The notes under the pieces: generated by a model
Databases searched by the model: none
What the model was told of the DNA's origin: nothing
What the model saw: the letters and a program-made list of their open reading frames with translations, nothing else
NCBI GenBank assembly: GCA_949101405.1
Contig: CARYFM010000003.1
Coordinates: 15,997 to 79,996, forward strand
DNA: 64,000 nt
Direction: 5' to 3'
From: an uncultured Candidatus Saccharibacteria bacterium
GTDB taxonomy: Bacteria > Patescibacteriota > Saccharimonadia > Saccharimonadales > Saccharimonadaceae
Program-made: the position numbers and the translations under genes
Shown: positions 51,162-60,190 of the stretch, in pieces
Layout of the letters: each line of letters opens with the position of its first letter
How positions within the stretch are numbered: the stretch's first letter is position 1

Positions 51162-51235
51162 CACATAAATGTCTTTTCTCGGGTCGCTCTGGGGCGCTCG
51201 CCCAAGTCTTAGTCCCTTCGAAAAGTATTTATGTG
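51162..51235. other. Long stem-loop after prfB
   Basis: CACATAAAT..CTTTTC pairs with GAAAAG..ATTTATGTG over about 74 bases; inside is a second GC-rich hairpin (GGGCG-CT-CGCCC). It includes the prfB stop and precedes the ftsE promoter. It may end prfB transcription or be a stable small RNA. Confidence 0.6.
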
Positions 51236-52320
51236 TCTGATGATATGTCGTTCTCTAAATAAGCATCAATAAATTCTTCGATTTTGCCATCAAGTATAGC
51301 ATCAGGATCTTTGCTTTCGTGTTTGGTGCGAGTGTCTTTGACTAATTTATAGGGTTGGAGGACATAATTGCGAATTTGTTGACCCCATTTGGCAGATTCG
51401 CCAGCACGGAGCTTGTCCAGGCTTTCAGCGTGTTGTTCGAGTTGTAGCTGAACTAGTTTACCACGCAAAATTTCCATGGCCTTTTCTTTATTTTGTAGTT
51501 GGGAGCGTTCGTTCTGGATAGCAACTACAGTATTAGTGGGCAGGTGGGTAATCCGTACGGCAGAATTAGTGGTGTTAACAGATTGTCCGCCATGACCGCC
51601 TGAATGATATACATCAATGCGGAGATCCTTATCATCGATTTTTATGTCGGTATCAGCTTTAATGATGGGTAGGATTTCCACTAGGGCAAAAGAAGTTTGA
51701 CGTAAATTATCGGCATTGAATGGCGAAAGCCGTACTAAGCGGTGGACGCCATGTTCGCTTTTTAGGTGTCCATAAACATCAGTACCAGTGATTTCGTAGA
51801 CGGCGGTTTTTATTCCAGCTTCTTCGCCAGTAGTTCGTTCAAGACAAGCAACTTTAAGACCATTTTTTTCAGTGTAACGTAGGTACATACGTTCGAGCAT
51901 ACCAGCCCAATCCATGGCTTCGGTGCCACCTACTCCTGCCGTGATACGTAGGATTGCGCCAGCGTGATCGTATTTCCCAGTGAAGCGGAGGGCTTTCTTA
52001 AGTTCATTGAGCTGCTGTTCGAGTAAATCAACTTGTTCGGCCAGTTCGTCTGCTAGACCAGTATCACCCAACTCCAAAAGTTCGCCCAAATCACTAATTT
52101 GAGTACGAAGCAGGCGCCAGGGCTCGACCTCGTTATTTAGATGTGCAAGTTCGGAATTTTTTTCGCGCGCATTATCGGGGTTAAGCCAGATTTCGGGTTC
52201 GGCAACAGCTTGTTCGAGTTCGGTGATGCGTGAGAGCTTAGCATTAAGATCGAGTTTATTCCAAGATTGCTCGAGGTCGTTTTGTAGTTGTTGAAGTTTT
52301 TTGGAATTTGGGTCAGCCAT
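51229..52320 (-). CDS. prfB: Peptide chain release factor 2
   Basis: RF2 reads UAA and UGA. The recognition tripeptide is SPF (RLSPFNADNLRQTSF) and the hydrolysis motif YHSGGHGGQSVNTTNSAV. Length 363. The N terminus (MADPNSKKLQQLQNDLEQSW) is one continuous frame, so the programmed +1 frameshift that controls E. coli prfB is absent. The ATG is one base after the murD stop, so translation is coupled to murD. Both release factors and the modifying enzyme PrmC are encoded in this window. Confidence 0.96.
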   Translation of the reverse strand: MADPNSKKLQQLQNDLEQSWNKLDLNAKLSRITELEQAVAEPEIWLNPDNAREKNSELAHLNNEVEPWRLLRTQISDLGELLELGDTGLADELAEQVDLLEQQLNELKKALRFTGKYDHAGAILRITAGVGGTEAMDWAGMLERMYLRYTEKNGLKVACLERTTGEEAGIKTAVYEITGTDVYGHLKSEHGVHRLVRLSPFNADNLRQTSFALVEILPIIKADTDIKIDDKDLRIDVYHSGGHGGQSVNTTNSAVRITHLPTNTVVAIQNERSQLQNKEKAMEILRGKLVQLQLEQHAESLDKLRAGESAKWGQQIRNYVLQPYKLVKDTRTKHESKDPDAILDGKIEEFIDAYLENDISSDT

Positions 52321-52321
52321 A

Positions 52322-53602
52322 TTACAATTGTCTCACAATTTCTTGAAACTGAGCACCGCGATCGTAGACATTTTCAAACATGTCAAAACTAGCGGCGGCG
52401 GGCGACATCAAAACCACGACGTGGTGTTCAGGATTATTTTTTGATAGGTCTTCAGCGAGTTGTTTCGATAAAGCAACGGCTGATTTTAGACTTTCCGCTA
52501 GAAAGAAATGATTATCTCCTGTTGAACCTGCTGGGATAACTTGAATGTTGCTATGAGTTAGAATTTGGGCGATTTCATGACCGCTTTCACCCATTAAAAT
52601 AGTTTTGGTGGTGTACTTTTGCATAAGATTGATGATTTCTGGTAAATCTTGGTTGGCGGTTTTGTCGCGACCACCTGCAATCAAGATGATTTTTGCATCT
52701 GGGAAGGCTTTCAACGCAACTTCAAATGAGGCTGCGTTAGTACAGAAATTATCATCATAGTATTTGACAGTGTTAAGTTTACGCAGGAATTGTAGGCGAT
52801 GCGGCAAACCTTCAAAATTTTGCAGTGCAGTATAGATAGCATCGTATTTTTGCGTTAGCAAGTCTTCAAGTTCGAGGTTGAAATAGGCGGCGACAGCGCA
52901 TAGGGCGGCTTCAGCATTCTCACGATTGTGCTGACCGGGAATATTGAGAGCATCTAGGATTTTATCAAGTGTTTGGCGGTTATCTTTCTTAGGATAAGGA
53001 ATCTTGTTGCCGTTAGATTGCTTGGCAATATTGGTGGAATCCGAGTTATTTTGGTTGTAAATACAGAAATCTTGCGTGGTTTGATGCTTGGCAATGTTGG
53101 ATTTGGCGGCTACATAATCTGCGTAATCTTTGTGAATATTGAGATGGTCTGGTTCGATACTAAGAATAACAGCAATGTGGGGAGATTTTTCTAGATCCCA
53201 AAGCTGAAAACTGCTCATTTCGTAGACTACGATATCGCTAGGTTGGATTTTATCTAAAACATCAAGTGCTGGGTTGCCGATATTCCCCACTAGCCAGACG
53301 GTTTTGCCTAAAGACTTTAATATAGCGGTAATAATGGAACAGGTAGTCCCCTTGCCCTTTGTACCTGTGATACCGATGATGGGGCAAGGACAGTGTTCAA
53401 AGAAATAAGTGGTCATGCTCGACCAGCCATTGTGTGGTTTTAGGCTGGGGCTGCGTAAGACTAAATCAAAACTCGAGAAGTCCTCTTTAGCTATGGTTTC
53501 GGGAGTAAAATTATCGAAGATTTTGGTATCATGGTGTTGGTTTTGGAAATAGGACTTGGCACTTTTGCCCTCTTTGCCGTATCCGAGGATTGCGATTCTC
53601 AT
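52322..53602 (-). CDS. murD: UDP-N-acetylmuramoylalanine--D-glutamate ligase
   Basis: Adds D-Glu to the peptidoglycan precursor. 426 residues. ATP site GITGTKGKGTT, YEMSSFQLWDL, EPDHLNIHKDY, GQHNRENAEAALCA and the C-terminal SPAAASFDMFENVYDRGAQF all match Mur ligases of the D type. The N-terminal Rossmann part begins MRIAILGYGKEGKS. AAGGAG precedes the ATG and TGGTATAAT lies about 25 bases further up. It heads a two-gene unit with prfB. The neighbour upstream is orphan cassette C on the other strand. Confidence 0.93.
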   Translation of the reverse strand: MRIAILGYGKEGKSAKSYFQNQHHDTKIFDNFTPETIAKEDFSSFDLVLRSPSLKPHNGWSSMTTYFFEHCPCPIIGITGTKGKGTTCSIITAILKSLGKTVWLVGNIGNPALDVLDKIQPSDIVVYEMSSFQLWDLEKSPHIAVILSIEPDHLNIHKDYADYVAAKSNIAKHQTTQDFCIYNQNNSDSTNIAKQSNGNKIPYPKKDNRQTLDKILDALNIPGQHNRENAEAALCAVAAYFNLELEDLLTQKYDAIYTALQNFEGLPHRLQFLRKLNTVKYYDDNFCTNAASFEVALKAFPDAKIILIAGGRDKTANQDLPEIINLMQKYTTKTILMGESGHEIAQILTHSNIQVIPAGSTGDNHFFLAESLKSAVALSKQLAEDLSKNNPEHHVVVLMSPAAASFDMFENVYDRGAQFQEIVRQL

Positions 53603-53708
53603 GAGTCTCCTTTTGGTTAAATTCTATTATACCACACTCTTTCTACGCGTATTTTCACTCTCGAGGTTGTAATTTTGGACTAGTACATTTTTGCATTTCT
53701 GTACCAGT

Positions 53709-53938
53709 TTCGTGCGCAGCGGGCGCCTAAATTTGACTGTGTCGGCTGGTACCCTTGGGTACGCTGGCGTCAGCGGCAGCTGGTGGTCGTCGCGAGCGGC
53801 GGCGTATACTTCTAGTACCTCGGCTACCGCTTACTACCTCGAATTCGGTGGTTCGTCGGTCTACCCGTCGAACGGCCCGAACAATCGCTGGTACGGTTTC
53901 CCCCTCCGCTGCCTGAGTACTGTATTAGGGATGTGAGG
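53709..53938 (+). pseudogene. Orphan variable cassette C (Fib_succ_major-like)
   Basis: Third member of the set at 10070 and 10441, 43 kb away. FVRSGRLNLTV begins it and GFPLRCLSTVLGM ends it, with WWSSRA, YYLEF, VYPSNGPNNR between. An open frame extends only a little upstream (TTG 53691), after an in-frame stop at 53670, so there is no N-terminal part. It is clearly richer in G and C than murD and the M16 gene on either side, and runs opposite to both. The 5' and 3' borders equal those of cassette B over 14 and 49 bases. Confidence 0.5.
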
Positions 53939-53948
53939 AGAGGTATGA
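53900..53948 (+). repeat. Cassette 3' end repeat, copy C
   Basis: 49 bases identical to 10638-10686, continuing 12 bases past the TGA. Confidence 0.9.
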
Positions 53949-53982
53949 TGAGTCTGAGGGCGTATATGATTTATGGGTGAAT

Positions 53983-55194
53983 CTAGAATTTAAGTTGTTC
54001 TGCTAGTTCATTAATCATGGCTTTCTCTACTGAGCTGACTGCCACCATGGCATTGATATTACTAGCAACGAATTCGCGTGCTAGGTCAACGATATTATCT
54101 TTAGTAATTTCACGGATTAACGCTGGCATACGCTCGTATTTTTCCAATGTGCCATTAACAAAATATCCATCCGCATAATAGTCGGAAATTTGGTTAACGG
54201 TTTGCGCACCCATTTGGTAGCGTCCGGTAGCATAGGATTTAGCGGCTTCAATATCAGCATCTTTGATATTCCCATCCAAAATTTTTTGTAGTTCGCGGTG
54301 GATAAGTGTAAACAGACTTTCGGCACTCTCGGCATTAACTTCGCCATCAAAATCCCACGAGGCATTATGCCAACCATTATTTAGGTCGCTGCCCATTCCA
54401 TAAACTAGACCATTCTTGCGAGCCTGACCGAAGATGCGGCTACTGGTGGTGCCATTAAGAATATGATTAAGGCAGCTCATAGCATAAACTTCAGTCGGCG
54501 CAAGTTTGCGTGGCACCATCCAAGAAAAGGCAAAGGTGATATTGCTAGCATCTTTGCGACGAATTAGTGCTGGTGTGGCTGAATGTAATTCGTCATTAGG
54601 AATCTCAAAACGTTCTCCAGGTTTTAGCCCCCAATTATTTAAGGCTTTGATAATTTTGTGTTTGCGGTGGCGTAAGTTGCCTGCAATGATGAAGCGCATG
54701 TTGTGAGCGGTATGAGTACGTCGATAGTGCTCACGAATATCTTTTAGCTCAATGTTAGCGATGGTTTTAAGGCGTTCGGATAACACCGGTACTTGTTCGC
54801 CTACGATTTGTTGTAATCTAGGCCAAAGCAAACGACCATAATCATTCATATATCCAGTAAGTTCGGCCTTAACGTTGCCTTTTTCGCTTTGTAACTCTTC
54901 ATCATTGAATTTAGGTTGGGTGATGGCTACTTGTTGTAATTCCAAAATACGTTCCCATTCAAAATCGGCACACTCACTTTCATAACAGACCGAAAAATCT
55001 GATGTCCAAGCATTATGGTAGGCACCGTTTTTGGTAAAGTCAGCTTCAAAGGCTTGTTCATTACTATATTTCGCATTGGCGCCAAAAGCAAGGTGCTCTA
55101 CAATATGGGCGATTTCGTAGACTTCGGGACTTTTGGCATAGCGCATGCCAGCACGAAATTGAAATTTCGTGTTCATAACGCTAGCGCCAGGCAC
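53983..55194 (-). CDS. M16 family zinc protease
   Basis: Insulinase-type peptidase, 403 residues from the GTG given here. The inverted zinc site is HIVEHLAFG (H-x-x-E-H) with a downstream Glu in ELQSEKGNVKAE. The second half has ARKNGLVYGMGSD, usual in the domain pair. The conserved first strand lies further upstream in the same frame (SGAKGLLIDVPGASV), so the true start is probably about 20 codons earlier, at ATA 55254 inside the secA stop (see findings). Without those residues the first beta strand would be lost. It follows secA in one operon. Related members process small peptides or bacteriocins. Confidence 0.82.
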   Translation of the reverse strand: MPGASVMNTKFQFRAGMRYAKSPEVYEIAHIVEHLAFGANAKYSNEQAFEADFTKNGAYHNAWTSDFSVCYESECADFEWERILELQQVAITQPKFNDEELQSEKGNVKAELTGYMNDYGRLLWPRLQQIVGEQVPVLSERLKTIANIELKDIREHYRRTHTAHNMRFIIAGNLRHRKHKIIKALNNWGLKPGERFEIPNDELHSATPALIRRKDASNITFAFSWMVPRKLAPTEVYAMSCLNHILNGTTSSRIFGQARKNGLVYGMGSDLNNGWHNASWDFDGEVNAESAESLFTLIHRELQKILDGNIKDADIEAAKSYATGRYQMGAQTVNQISDYYADGYFVNGTLEKYERMPALIREITKDNIVDLAREFVASNINAMVAVSSVEKAMINELAEQLKF

Positions 55195-55250
55195 GTCAAT
55201 TAATAGTCCCTTTGCTCCCGAAGCCAGGACAACTTCTTCAGCCGAGTGTT

Positions 55251-57992
55251 TTATCGCCGTTTCCCTTTCTTCTTGTTCTGACGTTGTTTTTTCTTGTTTT
55301 TACGAGCGATATTGCGTTCATAATTAGTATGGTCGACGACATTGGTTTGAGATTTTTCTACGCCATCTTTAAATTCTTTATCGAGATTTTTTTCACCAGC
55401 TGAAACTTCATTGACGCCTTTTTCGGTAGCCCCTTCGGCCATCTTGGTGAGCTCGGTGTCATATTCTTCACCGTCCGTGACACCTTCAGCATGTGCTTCT
55501 TGTGGAGTAATGCTGAGGAGGATGCGCAGGACTTCTTCACGGAGATTTTTTTCGAGACCGTCGAAGAGTTTTTGTGATTCACTACGATATTCAACAAGCG
55601 GGTCGCGTTGTCCAATACTGCGCCAGTGGATACCTTCGCGTAAGTGTTGCATGTTTTCGAGATGTTGCATCCAGAGCATGTCAAGGACTTTTAGATAAAC
55701 TTCGCGTTCAATTTTGCGCATGACTTCTGGAGTGAATTTTTCCTCTTGCTGGGCATACTGACGTTCGAGTTCATCCAGAGCCAACTTAAAGCGTTCTTGC
55801 TCTTTGCGAGTTTTACCGATTTTATCAACTAGTTCTGGGTCAAAATCAAAGACGGCAGCAAAATCTTCGTTGAATTTTTTGTTTACACGCACACTATCTT
55901 TGGTGAGGTCTTCGATGGCAGTATGCATCAGGCGTTTGATTTCGTCGTGGATGTCGGCACCATCCAAAATCTTGCGACGCATGCCATAAACAACCTTACG
56001 ATGGCGATTAATCACGTTGTCATATTGCACGACGTTTTTGCGGGAGTCAAAGTTAAAGCCTTCAATACGCTTTTGGGCAGATTCGAGGGTTTTAGAAACA
56101 GTTTTGTTTTGAATGGGCATATCCTCATCGACACCAAGCCTTTGCATGAGCATTGCAATACGGTCACCTTGGAAAATCCGCATCAAATCATCTTCGCAAC
56201 TTACAAAGAATTGAGTGGTTCCTGGATCACCTTGACGTCCACCACGACCACGGAGCTGGTTATCAACACGGCGGCTGTCATGGCGCTCTGAACCGATTAC
56301 TACTAATCCACCAAGTTCCTTTACCCCTTCACCGAGCTTAATATCGGTACCGCGTCCAGCGAGGTTGGTTGCAAGTGTGACGGCACCTTTTTCGCCAGCT
56401 TTGGCAACAATTGCTGCTTCGCGTTCGTTATTTTTGGCATTTAGGAGTTCGTATTTGATGCCCTGGGTGTCAAGATATTTAGCAATAAGCTCATTTTTAG
56501 CGATGCTAGCCGATCCTACCAGAACTGGTTGACCGCGGTCATGGTACTTTTTAATTTCGGCAGCGATGGCCTTGAGTTTAGCGGCTTCGGTGCGATAGAT
56601 TAAATCGTCTTTGTCTACGCGCTGGATTGGCTTATTCGGTGGAATTTGGATAACATCTAGGGCATAGATCTGTTGGAATTCTTCTGCCTCGGTGAAAGCG
56701 GTACCAGTCATACCAGAAAGTTTGTTGTAGAGCCGGAAGAAGTTCTGGAACGAAATCGTTGCCAAAGTCATGGATTCTTGCTTTACGGCTACGCCTTCTT
56801 TGGCTTCGATGGCTTGGTGCAAACCTTCATTATAGCGACGACCCTGCATTAAACGCCCAGTATGTTCATCTACGATAACTACATCACCACTATTAGTCAC
56901 AACGTAATCTTTATCACGATTAAATACCACTTGGGCGCGCAAAGCCTGCTCTAAGTGATAGACTAATCTTGTGTGTTTGGTAGAATAAAGATTCTTGACG
57001 CCAAGGAGTTCTTGGACTTTTTCAACGCCCTTATCGGTCAATGTAACGCTGCGACGCTTCTCGTCAAAAACGTAATCTTCTGGTGTAAGCTGGGCGGTAA
57101 CTTTGGCGAATTGGTAATAAGCATCAGGATTATCTCCAGCTGGAGCAGAGATAATGAGTGGAGTACGAGCCTCGTCAATTAAAATCGAGTCCACTTCATC
57201 TACGATGGCAAAATTTAATCCACGTTGGCGTAGATATTGTGGTTCGCTTACCATATTGTCGCGCAAATAGTCAAAGCCAAATTCATTATTGGTTCCATAG
57301 GTAATATCGCTTGCATAAGCTTCCTTGCGGGTAGCAGGCTTGAGGTGGCGAAAACGTTCATCTTCATGTTCTTCGTTCTCGTATTCGGGATCATAGACGT
57401 ATGAGGCTTGATTAATAATCACGCCTACACTGACACCGAGGAAGTGATAAACTGGTGCGTTCCAGCCGGCGTCACGTTGTGCCAGATAATCGTTGACTGT
57501 TACAATATGTACGCCCTTACCAGTCAGGGCATTGAGGTAGGCGGGAAGCATAGCAACCAATGTCTTACCTTCACCAGTTTTCATTTCAGCTACACAACCT
57601 TCATGCAAAACCATACCACCAATCAACTGTACGTCATAAGGCCGCATGCCAAGTTTGCGCTTGGCAGCTTCACGTGCTACGGCAAAAGCTTCAACCAAAA
57701 TACCGTCAAGTGCTTTTTGTCCAGTGTTTTGGCCAAGTTTATCCTTGAAAATAGCAGTTTGATTAGCGAGTTCATCATCAGACATGGCTTCGTACTTGGA
57801 CTCTAGTTTTCCGATCTCAAGAGCCTTTTTGTACATGCGCTTAAGAACTTTTTTCTGAGCATCGCCAAAAATGCTTTGCAAGAACTTGGTCAGAGCAGTA
57901 CGATCAGCCAACTTATCAGTTGGTTTTTTCTCTTTCTGAGGTTTTATTGGTTTTTTCGCAGTTTTTGGCAGCTTTGCAGCTTGTTCGGCCAT
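55251..57992 (-). CDS. secA: Preprotein translocase ATPase SecA
   Basis: Motor for secretion through SecYEG, 913 residues. Walker A MKTGEGKTLVAML, DEVDSILIDEARTPLIIS, LATNLAGRGTDI and GSERHDSRRVDNQLRGRGGR are classical. The C-terminal zinc-binding tail (CxCxSGKKYKxC) is missing; instead the protein ends in a Lys-rich run (RKNKKKQRQNKKKGKRR) that could bind lipids. ATG 57992 has GGAG upstream; a longer start at 58007 has none. A promoter, TGCTATAAT, lies before it, and the M16 protease follows. Confidence 0.96.
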   Translation of the reverse strand: MAEQAAKLPKTAKKPIKPQKEKKPTDKLADRTALTKFLQSIFGDAQKKVLKRMYKKALEIGKLESKYEAMSDDELANQTAIFKDKLGQNTGQKALDGILVEAFAVAREAAKRKLGMRPYDVQLIGGMVLHEGCVAEMKTGEGKTLVAMLPAYLNALTGKGVHIVTVNDYLAQRDAGWNAPVYHFLGVSVGVIINQASYVYDPEYENEEHEDERFRHLKPATRKEAYASDITYGTNNEFGFDYLRDNMVSEPQYLRQRGLNFAIVDEVDSILIDEARTPLIISAPAGDNPDAYYQFAKVTAQLTPEDYVFDEKRRSVTLTDKGVEKVQELLGVKNLYSTKHTRLVYHLEQALRAQVVFNRDKDYVVTNSGDVVIVDEHTGRLMQGRRYNEGLHQAIEAKEGVAVKQESMTLATISFQNFFRLYNKLSGMTGTAFTEAEEFQQIYALDVIQIPPNKPIQRVDKDDLIYRTEAAKLKAIAAEIKKYHDRGQPVLVGSASIAKNELIAKYLDTQGIKYELLNAKNNEREAAIVAKAGEKGAVTLATNLAGRGTDIKLGEGVKELGGLVVIGSERHDSRRVDNQLRGRGGRQGDPGTTQFFVSCEDDLMRIFQGDRIAMLMQRLGVDEDMPIQNKTVSKTLESAQKRIEGFNFDSRKNVVQYDNVINRHRKVVYGMRRKILDGADIHDEIKRLMHTAIEDLTKDSVRVNKKFNEDFAAVFDFDPELVDKIGKTRKEQERFKLALDELERQYAQQEEKFTPEVMRKIEREVYLKVLDMLWMQHLENMQHLREGIHWRSIGQRDPLVEYRSESQKLFDGLEKNLREEVLRILLSITPQEAHAEGVTDGEEYDTELTKMAEGATEKGVNEVSAGEKNLDKEFKDGVEKSQTNVVDHTNYERNIARKNKKKQRQNKKKGKRR

Positions 57993-58040
57993 AGTTAATC
58001 TCCACAATCTCTAAGAATTATCTTTAACTATTATAGCACG

Positions 58041-58403
58041 CTAGGCACGCTTAATAAACAGGTTCTTGAGACCTTTTTTGGTAAGATGTGGAGTAGCCTC
58101 CAATTTGTAACGGCGAATTTGACCTTTGAGCTTAGCTTCGACAATATCAATACCGGCAAAAACGTTAGAGCATTCATCTTTAGCGGTGATAACCTTGCCG
58201 CCAGGGATTTCCATAGCTACGGAAATTTCGTATTTGTTATTGTGTGCGCGGTCAACTTCGCTAACGACAATTTTAGCAATAATATCTTTTTTACTACCGC
58301 GAGGCAAGAAACGGTCAAGTTTACCGATGCGTTTAACGGCGTATTTTTTGAAACTATCTGATACTTTATAGTTGTGACCGCTTAAATCAATCTTGTCTAT
58401 CAC
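58041..58403 (-). CDS. hpf: Ribosome hibernation factor (HPF/RaiA type)
   Basis: 120 residues starting at GTG with AAGGAG upstream. LSGHNYKVSDSFKKYAVKRI and KLDRFLP start the S30AE/HPF fold, and EISVAMEIPGGKVITAKDEC is the following strand pair. It binds the 30S decoding centre and keeps idle ribosomes intact. It lacks the long C-terminal dimerisation domain of Gram-positive HPF, so it is the short type. It follows ybaB by 10 bases. Confidence 0.9.
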   Translation of the reverse strand: MIDKIDLSGHNYKVSDSFKKYAVKRIGKLDRFLPRGSKKDIIAKIVVSEVDRAHNNKYEISVAMEIPGGKVITAKDECSNVFAGIDIVEAKLKGQIRRYKLEATPHLTKKGLKNLFIKRA

Positions 58404-58413
58404 GGCGTACTCC

Positions 58414-58710
58414 TTATAAACCTAAATTACTTAAATTGCCCATTAAAGGCTTCATCTTATCGGTAGCAATTTCTTGTGCTTTGGCGTAGCCGTCACGCAT
58501 ACAATCTTCAATCCAATGCTCTAGTTCTTCAATATCGTCGAGGTCGATTTTTTCTGGGTCAATTTTGACACTTTTGATTTTGAGCTCACCTGTGATTTGT
58601 ACAGTCACAGCGCCATCGCCAGCTTCAACTTCTACAATCTCATTCTTGAGTGACTTTTGTGCTTTGCGTAATTGGTTGAGAACCTTCATTTGGTCCATAG
58701 TTGCACCCAT
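58414..58710 (-). CDS. ybaB: YbaB/EbfC nucleoid-associated protein
   Basis: 98 residues: MDQMKVLNQLRKAQKSLKNE helix, VEAGDGAVTVQITGELKIKS sheet, and a second long helix to the end, matching YbaB/EbfC, a small dimeric DNA-binding protein often encoded beside dnaX or recR. Here dnaX is 3 kb upstream. The ATG abuts the stop of the GT39-like gene, with AAAGGAG inside that gene. Confidence 0.9.
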   Translation of the reverse strand: MGATMDQMKVLNQLRKAQKSLKNEIVEVEAGDGAVTVQITGELKIKSVKIDPEKIDLDDIEELEHWIEDCMRDGYAKAQEIATDKMKPLMGNLSNLGL

Positions 58711-60174
58711 TTATAACTCCTTTTCTTCATCCTGTGTAGTATATATGTATATTCTATCAGAATTATGTGATTTTGGCGAGGTGATTATATGTTCAACTTC
58801 CCCAGGCATATTCTCGTGAAGACCTAGAGTAGCAAATTTATCTGGAAGTTGATTTGTTTCTGGTAATTTATCAAATACGTGGTAAATTCCCTGTGCATCC
58901 AAAATAGCGAAGAAGCTATAGGAGATTTTGTCATCCAAAATATAAATTGTAGATCCGGGGGTGAGATTTTGGTCGACAAGATAAATATCGTTGTTGAACT
59001 TATCAGCCACCATGGGAACATAACGATAACCGAAGAGGAAGTGGTTAATTCCACCAATAATCATAATCCCCAGAAAAAGGCCAATCGGAAAAATTGCTGA
59101 GATGCGAGCATAGGGGTTATCTGGAAAAAGGTCATACCATTTTGCTAGAACATAGCGTAGTCCGTGCGCAATCAAGATTGCCATAGGCAGTAAGATAAGA
59201 ATAGCGGATTCGGGGTCGAGTCCAGAGAGGATGATAGTGAAGATGATTAAACAACTAGCGATGGAGTTACGAGAAGCAAAGAAACCTTTAGTGGTGGAGA
59301 GAAGGCCAATAACCGCTAGTGCTACAGATGCTAATCCGATAAATGGTGACAAAAATGAGCTGTCTAGTGCTGTATTCCAAGAGAAAAATGGCAAAAAGGC
59401 AGTTTGAATGTTAGTTAGAAATTGATTAAAAGAGAAATTTGGGGCTAGCAGAATTTGTGCGATGATGGGCGGGTTGATAAAAGCCGCCATCACTAATGCC
59501 GCTATGCCCATAATGATAATAAAAACCGTGAGCACCAATGGTACGATCGGCAAGTTTTTGATGGTAAAACGTAGGTGGGGGTGCAAAAAAGCAAATAAAA
59601 CGATAAAGAGTGCTAGATAAATAAGGTGTGGTGTAAAAATTGAGGCAAGCAAGGCAAAGGCAAAGACAAAGCAATAAAGTGGTTTAGGCTTGGTGACACC
59701 CTGAATTTTTGAGCCAAGCCATAATAGTAGTGTGGGCCAGAATACTAGCATAATGAGGGGTGTACCAGAGCCAGCAAGATAAAGGAATGAAGCTGACAAT
59801 ACGGCTAAAATTGAAGCAAAAAGCGCTACGTTGGTTTTGAACCAGCGGTTGAGGAGCAAAATAAGTAAACATCCCAGTAAGGCGCCAATGATGATACTCG
59901 GTAGTTTAACAGAATAAATAGTTAAACCAAAGGTCATGATGGAGAGTTTTTGTAAGGCGCGGTAGGGCAAGTTTACGATATCACCTCGAAAAATAGAGTC
60001 AAATTCTAAAGCATAAGATTGAGCAGCAGATTCCATTTCTGGTTCAGATAATCCGCCTGGCGAAAGTAGTGGTAGACCAAAAAGTAGACCGATGTAGGCA
60101 GTTCCAAGCACAATAAAGCCAATCACGAAACGATGGCGATAGAGGAAGAGTTTGGAAATAACGAGTTTCTTCAC
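58711..60174 (-). CDS. GT39-like polytopic glycosyltransferase
   Basis: 487 residues with about 10-12 membrane spans. GLSEPEMESAAQSYALEF in the first outer loop has the acidic pair typical of PMT/ArnT GT-C enzymes, and a soluble outer domain at the C terminus (YLVDQNLTPGSTIYILDD) follows. It should transfer a sugar from a lipid carrier at the outer face. I use GTG 60174: TGCTATAAT ends 6 bases before it, while an ATG at 60198 lies in front of the -10 box and would not be in the mRNA. Confidence 0.7.
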   Translation of the reverse strand: MKKLVISKLFLYRHRFVIGFIVLGTAYIGLLFGLPLLSPGGLSEPEMESAAQSYALEFDSIFRGDIVNLPYRALQKLSIMTFGLTIYSVKLPSIIIGALLGCLLILLLNRWFKTNVALFASILAVLSASFLYLAGSGTPLIMLVFWPTLLLWLGSKIQGVTKPKPLYCFVFAFALLASIFTPHLIYLALFIVLFAFLHPHLRFTIKNLPIVPLVLTVFIIIMGIAALVMAAFINPPIIAQILLAPNFSFNQFLTNIQTAFLPFFSWNTALDSSFLSPFIGLASVALAVIGLLSTTKGFFASRNSIASCLIIFTIILSGLDPESAILILLPMAILIAHGLRYVLAKWYDLFPDNPYARISAIFPIGLFLGIMIIGGINHFLFGYRYVPMVADKFNNDIYLVDQNLTPGSTIYILDDKISYSFFAILDAQGIYHVFDKLPETNQLPDKFATLGLHENMPGEVEHIITSPKSHNSDRIYIYTTQDEEKEL

Positions 60175-60180
60175 ATAAGA

Positions 60181-60186
60181 ATTATA
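60181..60186 (-). promoter_or_regulatory. -10 box of the GT39-like gene (leaderless)
   Basis: TGCTATAAT on the minus strand, 6 bases to GTG 60174. It lies just upstream of, and overlapping, the end of dnaB. Confidence 0.7.
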
Positions 60187-60190
60187 GCAT

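Noticed and set aside
52240..52320. Programmed frameshift in prfB
   Set aside because: The N-terminal frame is continuous from ATG 52320 with no slippery CTTTGA or internal stop.
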